Below are positions 1 to 8,056 of a DNA stretch of 44,791 nt, in pieces. The stretch comes from Actinomycetes bacterium. GTDB taxonomy: Bacteria > Actinomycetota > Actinomycetes > Propionibacteriales > Propionibacteriaceae. The stretch is taken from the NCBI GenBank assembly GCA_023393755.1, contig JAEXCA010000053.1:1-44791 (forward strand). Direction: 5' to 3'. The stretch's first letter is position 1, and each line of letters begins with the position of its first letter. The notes under the pieces are model-generated. The model did not search any database, was not told the origin of the DNA, and saw nothing but the letters and a program-made list of their open reading frames with translations. Made by a program: the position numbers and the translations under genes.

Positions 1-168
1 GAGGACTCCCGGGGAAGAAGGAGTGATTCGACACCAACCCGTCTATCCCGGGAGCCCTCCCACATCCATCACCGACACGCCGTCAGACCACCCCCAACCG
101 ATCTACGACTTTCGCAACAGGCTCTAGTTCCGGCGACGCGGACCGACGGTCGGCGACCGGTCGAGTTC

Positions 169-213
169 GTTGACTAACAGACAAGCAAGTGCGATGCTTG
201 ACCAACAGTCAAC
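169..213 (+). promoter_or_regulatory. nested palindrome and likely promoter of the membrane protein/regulator pair
   Basis: Two inverted repeats sit one inside the other around position 191: GTTGACT (169-175) with AGTCAAC (207-213), and CAAGCA (183-188) with TGCTTG (195-200). TTGACT at 170-175 would make a good -35, and GATGCT at 193-198, 17 bases later, a weak -10. The dyad would therefore cover the promoter of the two-gene unit that follows. The second gene of that unit encodes a winged-helix regulator, so autoregulation is a natural inference. Bases 1-168 hold no gene I can support; a CTCCCGGG/CCCGGGAG inverted repeat (6-13 and 46-53) is the only structure seen there. Confidence 0.5.
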
Positions 214-229
214 CTTCTCGGAGTTGGAC

Positions 230-715
230 GTGAGCAAACCGCAGCCGACCACACCGGACGAGGCTCGCGACAGCCTGGAACGGATCTCCGTTGCCCGGCG
301 GGCAGCGGCTGAGCTGACCCGTCGACCGGCCTGGTTCCATGCGGTCTTCGCAACGATCACCGGCGTCGGCGTCGGACTGACCACCCTGACCGGACTGCCT
401 TTCCAGCTGTCCGGGATCGCTATCGTTGTGGTCGGTGCTCTGCTGATGGCCGTGGTGGAGCGCGGCCTGACACGGCGGCGAGGGCGCATCCTGGACGAGC
501 GCTCAGTCCGGTCGCAACCACTTCGCTTCTTCGTGCCGTACCTGGTCGTGTTCGGTGCCATCCTCTTCCGTCCCGAGACGGATTGGCAGCCCTGGTACGC
601 CATCGTCGCAGGGGCCCTGGTGGCGCTCGCCGGCTTCGCCTATCTGCGCTGGGACGAGCGCTATCAGACGCGGCGGCTTGCCGCCGGCGACTACGACCCG
701 TACGACCTCATATGA
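230..715 (+). CDS. small integral membrane protein, paired with regulator
   Basis: A 161-residue protein of unknown function. Two hydrophobic stretches near residues 45-85 are followed by a basic linker (TRRRGR), then two more stretches near residues 105-145, so about four membrane helices are likely. The tail ends in acidic and aromatic residues. I chose the GTG at 230 because GGAG lies six bases upstream; ATG codons further upstream fall inside the putative promoter palindrome. The stop overlaps the start of the next gene in an ATGA junction, so the two are translationally coupled. Small membrane proteins are commonly co-transcribed with winged-helix regulators of this type, but I recognise no specific family and assign no substrate. 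Confidence 0.75.
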   Translation: MSKPQPTTPDEARDSLERISVARRAAAELTRRPAWFHAVFATITGVGVGLTTLTGLPFQLSGIAIVVVGALLMAVVERGLTRRRGRILDERSVRSQPLRFFVPYLVVFGAILFRPETDWQPWYAIVAGALVALAGFAYLRWDERYQTRRLAAGDYDPYDLI

Positions 716-1020
716 GCTGGGATCCGATCGTCGCGCGGTTCGACGAACTCATCCACGTCCCGGCGCGGCTGCGGATCGTCGCCGCCCTGGCGACCGCCAC
801 CGAGCTCGAGTTCAGCGCGCTCGAGGAGGTGGCCGGCCTGAGCACCTCGCACCTGTCCAAGCAACTCCGCCTGCTCACCGAAGCCGGCTATCTCGCCCTG
901 GACAAGCGCGGCCAGCCCTTCGGACGTCCCCGCACCTGGGTTCGGCTCACCCCCTCCGGCAGGCGGGCCTGGCTCGGGCACGTCGAAGCGCTCCGCCAAC
1001 TCACCGGCCCGGAAGGTTAG
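712..1020 (+). CDS. winged-helix transcriptional regulator (MarR/HTH_34-like)
   Basis: A 102-residue single-domain DNA-binding protein. It starts with the typical helix 'FDELIHVPARLRIVAAL', followed by a helix-turn-helix with the recognition helix in 'LSTSHLSKQLRLLTEAGYL' (about residues 42-61), then a wing ending in 'VRLTPSGRRAW'. This is the layout of the compact winged-helix regulators related to MarR and ArsR. No metal-binding cysteines are seen, so it is unlikely to be an ArsR-type metal sensor. It overlaps the membrane-protein gene by four bases. The palindrome at 169-213 upstream of the pair is its most likely operator (inference). Confidence 0.85.
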   Translation: MSWDPIVARFDELIHVPARLRIVAALATATELEFSALEEVAGLSTSHLSKQLRLLTEAGYLALDKRGQPFGRPRTWVRLTPSGRRAWLGHVEALRQLTGPEG

Positions 1021-1099
1021 CCCACGACAACCAGGTGGGCGCCGAGAATCGCCCGAGCCGTCACACGTCGGCGTGTTCGCGCAAACTCGGGTTGTCGGG

Positions 1100-2512
1100 T
1101 CACGGCCCGGCCCGATCGGTCGCCTGGTCCGGGGGCGGGGCCACAGACCTCCGGGCCGTTGTCCCGCCCGAGCGGTGGTCGCGTTCCCAGAGCCTGCGCC
1201 GGGCGATGGCGACCCGGTCGGTTCCGTCGGCGGTGAGGTTGCGGGTGCCGTCCGGCCCGACCCGGAAGAGTTGGCCTCTCGGCGACTGCCACCAGAACAC
1301 TCCCGGACGCGGCTGCTCCACGGACCAACCGCCGTGGGTCCTGCCCCGGTGAGCCCGCCGGCTGAGCGGCCCCAGATTCGACGGACGCGTCTGGCCCTCC
1401 ACCCCCGCCAGATACGGGACGGTGTGGTCCAGATCCAGCCCCCGCGCCTCCCGCGATGAAAAGGGAAACACCTCGTGGCGGTCCCGGGCCAGGACGACCT
1501 CCCGCATCGCACCGGGCACCTCGTAGGCGTCCACGACCGGCTCCGGGCCGTCGGCCCGCAGCACCGGGGTGAGCTTGATCCGGTGGTGGCCCACCACCCG
1601 GGACAGGTCGTCCACCAGCACCGGGCCGAGTCGCTCGATCCTGGCCACCCCGCCGTTCTCCAGATTGTCGGCATTCAGATGCACGAACACCTGCGCGACC
1701 GGTGCGTGACGTCGTCGGCCGCGCTTCTCGCTCAACGATCCCTCGACCGTGTCGTCGTCGACGCCGTCCAGCAGGGCGAGGACCCCTTCGGGATCGGCCA
1801 TCCGGCCGAGCGCCTTCGACCGGACGATCTCGACCGGGTCGGTGTCACCGAGGTCGATGAGGGCCGTGGTGACCAGTCCGAGCAGGTGCTCGAACGCCTT
1901 CAGATCACCGGTGTCGGCCAGGGCCGACATCCACGACAGGGTCGGATCGTCGGGGTCGGTGCCGGTGGTGACGTGCCGGGCGTGCTGCCGAGCCTGGTGG
2001 TGGGCGGTGACCTTCTCCGGGGTGATCTGCACGATCGCCGCCCGATAGCGGGCCAGGACACGTCCCCAGCCGACCGCGCCGATCAACGGCACGATCCGGT
2101 CGTCGGCCAGCTGGCATTCACCGCCGGTCAACTCGAACATGGTCGCGAGTTGCGCGAGCCGGCGGGCCTGCCACAGTGGCAGGCGTGCATCGGTGACGGC
2201 TGCCCACAGGCGTTCGTGGCGCCAGTGCAGGTTCAGGACGTCCTCGATCAGGCCGGTCGCCGCGAGCTGCGAGATGCCGTACAGGGCGGCGATCTCCAGC
2301 GGCAACGTCTCCTCCACCAGTGGAGCGCCATCGAACCCGATCCGGATCATCCGGTTCGCCTTCATGTCGAACTCGTCCCAGCCGTGCCAATCCTGTTCGT
2401 GAGCCAACGCCAGGATCGCGGCGGCCTGCGCGGCCTGGGCAGCACGCTCCGCGGCGACCGCAGCCCGCAACTGCTGCACCGCCGCTGCCGGTTCCACCGC
2501 CAGTTCGATCAT
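1100..2512 (-). CDS. DUF222 domain protein with degenerate-zinc HNH endonuclease domain
   Basis: A 470-residue protein of the large actinobacterial DUF222/HNH (13E12-like) group. The N-terminal part is helical and alanine-rich (coiled-coil-like). The C-terminal part carries an HNH-type region: 'LDLDHTVPYLAG', then 'QTRPSNLGPLSRRAHR' and a tryptophan/glycine-rich tail. The D-x-D-H core and the N of the HNH fold are present. The CxxC pairs that bind structural zinc in many HNH enzymes are absent, which matches a cysteine-less subtype I know from related actinobacteria. These genes are multicopy and often linked to mobile or repeat DNA; their role is unproven. It converges on the regulator gene. 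The start at 2512 has no strong ribosome site, so it is uncertain. Confidence 0.85.
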   Translation of the reverse strand: MIELAVEPAAAVQQLRAAVAAERAAQAAQAAAILALAHEQDWHGWDEFDMKANRMIRIGFDGAPLVEETLPLEIAALYGISQLAATGLIEDVLNLHWRHERLWAAVTDARLPLWQARRLAQLATMFELTGGECQLADDRIVPLIGAVGWGRVLARYRAAIVQITPEKVTAHHQARQHARHVTTGTDPDDPTLSWMSALADTGDLKAFEHLLGLVTTALIDLGDTDPVEIVRSKALGRMADPEGVLALLDGVDDDTVEGSLSEKRGRRRHAPVAQVFVHLNADNLENGGVARIERLGPVLVDDLSRVVGHHRIKLTPVLRADGPEPVVDAYEVPGAMREVVLARDRHEVFPFSSREARGLDLDHTVPYLAGVEGQTRPSNLGPLSRRAHRGRTHGGWSVEQPRPGVFWWQSPRGQLFRVGPDGTRNLTADGTDRVAIARRRLWERDHRSGGTTARRSVAPPPDQATDRAGP

Positions 2513-2930
2513 GTACCAAGTCTGGTCGGCCGGACTGACAGTTCTCGCCGGAGAGGCGAGCTAACGAGCGTCGTCAGACCGGGAAGATGTGCACGCCACC
2601 CTGACATCCGACCACGGATCGACGTGGGGTCGGTGCCGGCCGCGGGGACGGCGCCCCGGTCGGCCGGTCGGCCGGGGACCGTGGTGGCGAGCGTGGTCGA
2701 CCCTCGTCCGAGTTCGGTTCCCCCCGACGCGGGGCGATCGGCCTGCTCTTCCCCGCTTGCCCGCGGGCGCTCTGGCGTGACGGTCGCCACTCCTCCCGGT
2801 AGTCGAGGTGGCTGCGCTTGCCCGCGGGCGCTCTGGCGTGACCGGCGCCGACGAGAAAGCCGCGGAAGTCGGAATGGGTGCGTTCGGTGACCACCTGCGA
2901 GGCAGTCGCGGGGCCGGCTGATGCCAGCGC
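2513..2930. other. gene-poor spacer with a short direct repeat and a hairpin
   Basis: I find no convincing gene in this stretch. It contains a 27-base direct repeat (listed separately). A 7-bp hairpin, CGGCTGA (2915-2921) and TCAGCCG (2931-2937), overlaps the stop codon of the siderophore-interacting protein gene and could help end transcription of that operon. There is no T-run. Open frames on both strands here are arginine/proline-rich and look like chance products of high GC. Confidence 0.5.
2755..2842. repeat. 27-bp direct repeat, two copies
   Basis: The same 27 bases occur at 2755-2781 and 2816-2842 (61-base period) and are identical throughout, beginning GCTTGCCCGCGGGCGCTCTG. The core CCGCGG is self-complementary. 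The spacer between the copies is 34 bases. Only two copies are visible, so this is not a CRISPR. It may be part of an intergenic repeat family or a small duplication. Confidence 0.8.
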
Positions 2931-3953
2931 TCAGCCGCGCATGGCGACGCCCTTGCGCCAGTAGCCCATGAAGGCCACCTGGTGCCGGGCCAGACCGACC
3001 TCGCGCACCAGATGGCGGCGCAGGGTGGTCACGACGCCGCTCTCCCCTGCGATCCAGGCGTAGAGACCGGGGATCCCGCGACCGTCCTCCAGTTCCTCGC
3101 CGAGGCTGGAGAAGATCGGTGTCTCCCAGACCGGGAACTCGGTGTCGGCGTCCTGGATCCGGCCGTGCGGATGGACGCCGAAGTGCTCGACCACGGCGGG
3201 AACGAGCCGGGAACCGAACTCTGTGGCGGCGTCTGTGACCCTTCGAGACTCGCTCGTTCCGAGCGACCTCAGGGATCGGTGGGCAGCGTCCGCGACCCCT
3301 CCGGACTCGCTCGCTCCCAGCGACCCCAGGGATCGGTGCGCGGCGTCCCGCGGCAGCCAGTGGACCTCGAAGCCCGCGGGAACCTGAAGCGGGAGGACGT
3401 CGCCCTCGGACGGGACCTCGATGAACGCATCGCCGGTCAGGCCGGGTTCGAGGTCGAGCAGGATGCGGGAGATCGCGGGTGCGGCGGTCTCGTCCCCGGC
3501 AAGCAGGATCCGCCGCGCTCCGGACGGACGGAACTCCACCCCGCCTGCCAACTCGCCGCGGCGGGGACCGAAGAGCAGCACCTGATCACCAGGCGCAGCG
3601 GCGCTCGCCCAACGGGAGGCCGGACCGGTCAGCCCGTCCGCCAGGTGCAGGACGAAGTCCACCACCACCCGGGCATCCTCCCCGCTCCCGACCAGGTCGC
3701 GGATCGAGTAGGTACGCATCACACCGCGCTCGCTCTCCGGGATGGCCTGCCACTCCTCCCACCAGTTCTCGCCGAAGGCGAGGTCGGGCAGACGTCCGGA
3801 GACGCCGGGGAAGATCACCTTGATCCGCTGGTCGAAGGTCTGCCCGGGGGTGCCGAAGTCGGCCAATTCGGGGCCGGCGAACCACACCCGGGTGAAGACC
3901 GGAGAGAGCCGCTCGACCCGGTCGACGGTGGCCAGGGCGAGCGCGCTAGGCAT
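2931..3953 (-). CDS. siderophore-interacting protein (FAD-dependent ferric-siderophore reductase)
   Basis: A 340-residue protein of the SIP/ViuB family, which uses FAD and NAD(P)H in the cytoplasm to reduce ferric siderophores and release iron. The FAD-binding signature 'RTYSIRD' lies near residues 80-86. 'LLAGDETAAPAISRIL' (about 150-165) is the nucleotide-binding core. 'LYAWIAGESGVVTTLRRHL' and 'AFMGYWRKG' are the conserved C-terminal motifs. It is the last gene of the iron-uptake operon and overlaps the ATPase gene by 8 bases. It is longer than usual for the family (about 260-290 residues). The excess is a 19-residue unit present twice (about residues 204-241), encoded by a 57-bp tandem repeat inserted in frame between conserved parts. 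Confidence 0.93.
   Translation of the reverse strand: MPSALALATVDRVERLSPVFTRVWFAGPELADFGTPGQTFDQRIKVIFPGVSGRLPDLAFGENWWEEWQAIPESERGVMRTYSIRDLVGSGEDARVVVDFVLHLADGLTGPASRWASAAAPGDQVLLFGPRRGELAGGVEFRPSGARRILLAGDETAAPAISRILLDLEPGLTGDAFIEVPSEGDVLPLQVPAGFEVHWLPRDAAHRSLGSLGASESGGVADAAHRSLRSLGTSESRRVTDAATEFGSRLVPAVVEHFGVHPHGRIQDADTEFPVWETPIFSSLGEELEDGRGIPGLYAWIAGESGVVTTLRRHLVREVGLARHQVAFMGYWRKGVAMRG
3229..3342 (-). repeat. 57-bp tandem repeat inside the SIP coding sequence
   Basis: Two 57-bp units (3229-3285 and 3286-3342), followed by the first five bases of a third, lie within the siderophore-interacting protein gene. Each encodes 19 residues with the pattern DAAHRSLxSLGxSESxxVx, so the reading frame is kept. 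The unit contains TCGCTCG-TTC-CGAGCGA, a 7-bp hairpin, bounded by CTTCGAGA and CTCAGGGATC. This layout resembles REP-like intergenic palindromes that I recall as frequent in propionibacterial genomes. Insertion of such an element followed by duplication is the likely origin (inference). Confidence 0.85.
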
Positions 3954-4737
3954 GGTGGCGTCCGATCGGGAGCATCAGCGGACGGCCGGAGACCGGGTCG
4001 GTGATCACCCGCGAGTCCAGGCCGAACACCGCCTGCACCGTCTCCTCCGACAGCACCTCGGTGGGATCCCCCACGGCGTGGATGCCGCCGTCGGCCATGG
4101 CGATCAGGTGATCGGCGTAGCGAGCGGCCAGGTTCAGGTCGTGCAGCACCATCACGATGGTGGTCCCTCTACTTCTGTTGAGGTCGATCAGCAGGTCCAG
4201 CACCTCCACCTGGTGGCTGACGTCGAGGAAGGTGGTCGGCTCGTCCAGCAACAGTAGTTCGGTGCGTTGAGCGAGCACCATGGCGATCCAGACCCGCTGC
4301 CGCTGCCCGCCGGAGAGCTCGTCCACCGACCGATCCGCCAGGTCGACGGTGTCGGTGGCCTCCAGCGCCTCGGCGACCGCCAGCTCGTCCTCGGCCGACC
4401 AGCGGGAGAACACCGCCTGGTGGGGGTGGCGGCCACGCCCTACCAGGTCGGCCACGGTGATCCCGTCCGGTGCGATCGGCGACTGCGGCAGCAGCCCGAG
4501 GGTGCGGGCGAGTTGCTTGGCCGGCATCCGGTGAACCGCCTTGCCGTCGAGCACCACCCGACCGGCCTTGGGAGCGAGCAGCCGCGACATCGAGCGGAGC
4601 AGGGTCGACTTGCCGCAGGCATTGGCCCCGACGATCGCGGTCACCTGCCCGGGTGGGACGATCAGATCCAGCTGTTCGATGACCAGCCGGTCGCCGTAGC
4701 CGGCGCTCAGCTGCTCGGCGGCGAGAGTGGGTGTCAC
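3946..4737 (-). CDS. iron-siderophore ABC transporter ATP-binding protein (FepC/FecE-like)
   Basis: A 263-residue cytoplasmic ATPase that powers siderophore import. The motifs are in order: Walker A 'GANACGKST' (about residues 36-44), Q-loop 'LLPQSP', ABC signature 'LSGGQRQR' (about 139-146), Walker B 'LLLLDEPT' and the H-loop 'VLHDLN'. 'TTFLDVSHQVEVLDLL' after Walker B is typical of the FepC/FhuC class. The GTG start at 4737 overlaps the stop of the upstream permease gene (GTGA). The stop lies inside the start of the SIP gene, so the operon is tightly coupled. Confidence 0.95.
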   Translation of the reverse strand: MTPTLAAEQLSAGYGDRLVIEQLDLIVPPGQVTAIVGANACGKSTLLRSMSRLLAPKAGRVVLDGKAVHRMPAKQLARTLGLLPQSPIAPDGITVADLVGRGRHPHQAVFSRWSAEDELAVAEALEATDTVDLADRSVDELSGGQRQRVWIAMVLAQRTELLLLDEPTTFLDVSHQVEVLDLLIDLNRSRGTTIVMVLHDLNLAARYADHLIAMADGGIHAVGDPTEVLSEETVQAVFGLDSRVITDPVSGRPLMLPIGRHHA

Positions 4738-5834
4738 AGTGAACCTCCGGCGCGGTTGGTGCGGATGATCAGGTAGACCAGGTAGGGAGCGCCCAGCACC
4801 CCGGTGACCACGCCGACCGGGAAGCGCTGGCCCAGCGCCCACTGGCCGAGGAAGTCGGCGGTGGCGACCAGCAGGGAACCGACCAGCCCGGCGGGCAGCA
4901 GCATGGAGCCTGACGAGCGCATCACGCGAGCTGCGATCGGGCCGGAGAGGAAGGCGACGAAGGCCACCGGGCCGGCGGCGGCGGTGCCGAAGGCGATCAG
5001 GCCGACCGCCGCGACGATCAGCAGGATGCGGGTGCGATCGACCCGGACGCCGAGCGCGCTGGCGGTGTCGTCGCCGAGCCGGAGCGCGGCGAGGTTGCGG
5101 GCCTGGGAGAGCAGGACGGGAGCCAGCACGGCGAACGCCACCGCCACGGTGGCGGCATCGGCCCAGGTGACACCATTCAGGCTGCCGGCCAGCCAACGCA
5201 TCGCCTGCTGCAGATCCCACTCGCCCGCCCTCGACAGCAGATAGGCGGTGACCGAGTCGAGCATGGCGGCGATCCCGATCCCGACCAGGATCAGCCGTGT
5301 CCCCAGCACCCCGGAGCGGAAGGACAGTGCGTACACCAGCAGGGCGACACCGAGCCCGGCAGCAATCGCGAAGACCGACACCTGGGCGTCGGAGAGCCGC
5401 AGCACGATGATCGCGAAGGCGGCCGCGGCGCCGGCGCCGGCGGTGATCCCGATGATGTCGGGACTGGCCAACTGATTGCGCAGCATGGTCTGGAAGGTGA
5501 CCCCGCCCATCCCGAAGCAGAGCCCGACCAGCACCGCCACGATCGCCCGGGGCAGCCGCAACTCGCCCACCGTGAAGCTGGCCCCAGGCACGTCCTGGCC
5601 GGCGATCACCCGTAGCACTTCGTCCGGTGTGTAGAAGGTGTGGCCGAACATCAGCGACCCCGCGAACACCCCGAGGATGAGCAGCGCCAGGACGGTGAGG
5701 ATGGCCGCTCGGCGGCGGCTGTGCCGGGCACGGGTGGCCCTGACGACCTCGAGGGTGGCGACGCTCACACCGGGGTCCCCGCGGCGTTGTTCGGGGGAGC
5801 GCAGCGGCGGAGCAGAAGGTCGTGGGGTGGTCAC
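4734..5834 (-). CDS. FecCD-family iron-siderophore permease (second subunit)
   Basis: A 366-residue polytopic membrane protein of the FecCD/BtuC family, with about ten membrane helices after a ~40-residue basic cytoplasmic lead. Family landmarks include 'GLCFGMGGVTFQTMLRNQLASPDIIGI' near residues 105-130, split here across the first conserved loop, and 'GPVAFVAFLSGPIAARV' near residues 270-285, the loop that contacts the ATPase. The GTG start overlaps the stop of the other permease gene by four bases. With the neighbouring permease it would form the heterodimeric channel through which the ferric siderophore crosses the membrane. Confidence 0.95.
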   Translation of the reverse strand: MTTPRPSAPPLRSPEQRRGDPGVSVATLEVVRATRARHSRRRAAILTVLALLILGVFAGSLMFGHTFYTPDEVLRVIAGQDVPGASFTVGELRLPRAIVAVLVGLCFGMGGVTFQTMLRNQLASPDIIGITAGAGAAAAFAIIVLRLSDAQVSVFAIAAGLGVALLVYALSFRSGVLGTRLILVGIGIAAMLDSVTAYLLSRAGEWDLQQAMRWLAGSLNGVTWADAATVAVAFAVLAPVLLSQARNLAALRLGDDTASALGVRVDRTRILLIVAAVGLIAFGTAAAGPVAFVAFLSGPIAARVMRSSGSMLLPAGLVGSLLVATADFLGQWALGQRFPVGVVTGVLGAPYLVYLIIRTNRAGGSL

Positions 5835-6874
5835 AGCTCACGCACCTTCTGGCGGCGGACGATCCAGATGAAGAAGGGGGCACCGATCAGCGCGGTGATG
5901 ATGCCGACATTCACCTCGGACGGACGCGCGACCAGCCGGCCGACCACGTCCGAACCGGTCAGCAGCACGGCACCGCCAATGGTGGAGAACGGCAACAGCC
6001 AGCGGTGGTCGACGCCGATCAACAGCCGGCAGAGATGTGGCACGACCAGGCCGACGAAGCCGATCGGGCCAGCCACCGCGGTCGCCGCACCGCACAGCAC
6101 GACCGCCCCCAACGCCGCCGCGGCGCGGACCAGGGCGACCCGCTCCCCCAGCCCGGCAGCCAGTTCGTCGCCCAGTGCCAGGGAGTTGAGCGCCCGCGCC
6201 GAAAACAGGCTGATCGCCAGCCCGACGATCAGGAAGGGAAGCACCTGCCCGATCGCCTCGAAGTTGCCGCCGCCGACGCCGCCGATCTGCCAGGAGCGCA
6301 GCACGCTGGCAATGTCGTTGCGCCCCAGCACCACCGCGGTGATGAACGAGGCCAGCGCGGCGGAGGTGGCGGCGCCGGCCAACGCGAGTTTGAGCGGGGT
6401 GGCGCCGCCGCGTCCCAGCGAGCCGACGGTGTAGACGAAGACGGCCGTGATCGCGGCACCGACGATCGCCGTCCAGATGTAGGCGGAATAGGTGATCAGG
6501 CCGAACCCGGCCACGCCCACCGCCACCGCGAGCGCGGCGCCGGTGTTGACCCCGAGGATGCCGGGGTCGGCCAGCGGGTTGCGGGTGACCCCCTGCATCA
6601 CCGCGCCGGAGAGCCCCAACGCGGCCCCCACCAGCACCGCCAGCAGGGTGCGCGGGATCCGCTTGGTGACCGCTGCCCGTTCGAAGGTGTCGGCCGCCCC
6701 GCCGAAGGCAGCCCAAATGTCACCCCAGGCCACCTCGCGGGAGCCGACCGCGATCGACGCGGCCACCACCGCGAGCAGGACGACCAGCAGCGCCAGCAGC
6801 CATAGGGTGCGGGCACGCGCCGGGCGCCGCACCATGGCGACGCCCGGCGGGACAGCGGGTGCTGCGGTGGCCAC
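5831..6874 (-). CDS. FecCD-family iron-siderophore permease (first subunit)
   Basis: A 347-residue permease of the FecCD/BtuC family with about ten membrane helices. Conserved features include 'GLSGAVMQGVTRNPLADPGI' (about residues 83-102) and 'GPIGFVGLVVPHLCRLL' (about 268-284), the ATPase-coupling region. It is a paralogue of the next gene rather than a duplicate. The GTG at 6874 follows the binding-protein stop by five bases; an internal ATG 14 codons on is an alternative start. Coupling to both neighbours supports a single import complex. Confidence 0.95.
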   Translation of the reverse strand: MATAAPAVPPGVAMVRRPARARTLWLLALLVVLLAVVAASIAVGSREVAWGDIWAAFGGAADTFERAAVTKRIPRTLLAVLVGAALGLSGAVMQGVTRNPLADPGILGVNTGAALAVAVGVAGFGLITYSAYIWTAIVGAAITAVFVYTVGSLGRGGATPLKLALAGAATSAALASFITAVVLGRNDIASVLRSWQIGGVGGGNFEAIGQVLPFLIVGLAISLFSARALNSLALGDELAAGLGERVALVRAAAALGAVVLCGAATAVAGPIGFVGLVVPHLCRLLIGVDHRWLLPFSTIGGAVLLTGSDVVGRLVARPSEVNVGIITALIGAPFFIWIVRRQKVREL

Positions 6875-6879
6875 GTCCC

Positions 6880-7944
6880 TTACTTGGACTTCTCCGCGGC
6901 GGTCACCAGCTCGTTGACGTACCAGTCCAGCAGGTAGGACAACTGCAGCGGGGTCGGGTTGGCGGCGGTCGCGTTCGCGCTGGCGCCGTCCAGCAGCACC
7001 ACTGCGTCGTTCGCGATCGCGGGCATCAGGCCCAGCAGCGGATCCGCCTTGAGGGTGTCGATCATCGCCTGGTCACCGTAGGTGACGATCAGGTCGACGT
7101 CGTTGAAGGTGTCGGCGTTCTCGGCACTCACCGAACCGGCGAACGGGTTGGCCGGATCGGGCTCGAAGGCGGCGATGCTGGCCGGGGTCTTCAACCCGAG
7201 ATCGCTGAAGAACTGCACCCGGGTATCGGCCGGGGTGTAGAAGTTCACCACGCTGAGATCGGTGACGTCGACGTGGGTGAGGAACATCACCGAGGTGTCG
7301 GCCAGCACCGGGTTGGCGTCGGCGGCGGCCTTGATCTTGCCCTCGAGGTCGGCGATCAGGGCGTCGCCTTCGGCAGCCATCCCCATACCGGCGGAGTTGA
7401 GCTTGATCATCTCGCGCCAGGAGGTGGTCCACGGCGTCGACGGGAAGGCGACGGTGGGGGCGATCTTGCTGAGCGTGTCGTAGTCCTCCTGGGTCAGACC
7501 CGAGTAGGCAGCCAGGATCACGTCGGGGTTGGTGTCGGCCACGGCTTCGAAGTCGATGCCGTCGCTCTCGTCGAACAGCACCGGGGTCTGGGCGCCCAGT
7601 TCGTCCAGCTTGTCCTTGACCCAGGGCAGCAGCCCGTCGCCGTCGGGGTCGGCGAAGTTGGCCGCGGCCATGCCGACTGGGACGACGCCGAGCGAGAGCG
7701 GCACCTCGTGGTTGGCCCAGGCGACCGTCGCCACCCGTTCCGGCTTGGCGGTGAGGGTGGTGGTGCCGAAGGCATGCTCGATGGTGATCGGGTAGCCGGT
7801 GTCGGCGGGCGCCGAGGTGGTGGTGGGCGCGGCACTCGTCGGGCTTTCCGAGGGACCGGCAGGCGTGGCGGCGGGTGAGCAGGCAGCGAGCGACACGGCG
7901 GCCGCACCGGCCACCAGCGCCGCCCAGATACGGGGCATCCGCAT
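6880..7944 (-). CDS. siderophore-binding lipoprotein of the ABC importer (FepB/FhuD-like)
   Basis: A 354-residue extracellular solute-binding protein. A short signal peptide ends in the lipobox 'SLAAC' with Cys22 as the lipidated residue, followed by a Ser/Thr/Pro/Ala-rich linker (about 23-55) that spaces the domain from the membrane. The mature part has the class III binding-protein pattern: 'PERVATVAW', 'DVILAAYSGLTQEDYDTLSK', 'LIVTYGD'. I chose ATG 7944 because AAAGGA lies six bases upstream; a GTG five codons earlier overlaps that ribosome site. It is the first gene of the iron operon and lies directly behind an iron box, so it should be repressed when iron is plentiful. Confidence 0.94.
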   Translation of the reverse strand: MRMPRIWAALVAGAAAVSLAACSPAATPAGPSESPTSAAPTTTSAPADTGYPITIEHAFGTTTLTAKPERVATVAWANHEVPLSLGVVPVGMAAANFADPDGDGLLPWVKDKLDELGAQTPVLFDESDGIDFEAVADTNPDVILAAYSGLTQEDYDTLSKIAPTVAFPSTPWTTSWREMIKLNSAGMGMAAEGDALIADLEGKIKAAADANPVLADTSVMFLTHVDVTDLSVVNFYTPADTRVQFFSDLGLKTPASIAAFEPDPANPFAGSVSAENADTFNDVDLIVTYGDQAMIDTLKADPLLGLMPAIANDAVVLLDGASANATAANPTPLQLSYLLDWYVNELVTAAEKSK

Positions 7945-7971
7945 CGGACGTCCTTTCACGGGGGCTTCCGG

Positions 7972-8000
7972 TTAGGTTTGCCTAACCTCAATCCACCCTA
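7972..8000 (-). promoter_or_regulatory. IdeR/DtxR iron box overlapping the siderophore operon promoter
   Basis: Read on the minus strand, 7990-7972 is TGAGGTTAGGCAAACCTAA. It matches the IdeR/DtxR 19-bp consensus TTAGGTTAGSCTAACCTAA at 17 positions. Just upstream, TAGGGT (8000-7995) is a plausible -10, which puts the transcription start inside the box. A metal-loaded DtxR-type repressor bound here would block the promoter. No clear -35 is seen. Confidence 0.85.
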
Positions 8001-8056
8001 GCGAATTAGTGAACGCGCTCCGCACTTAATTCCACCCGCTGGACGGCGGCCGCAGG

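Noticed and set aside
2755..2842. A minimal CRISPR (two 27-bp repeats with a 34-bp spacer).
   Set aside because: Only two repeats, no cas genes in the window, and a restriction-site-like palindromic core; a simple duplication is more likely.
3229..3342. A CRISPR array.
   Set aside because: The 57-bp units abut without spacers and are translated in frame within a conserved gene.
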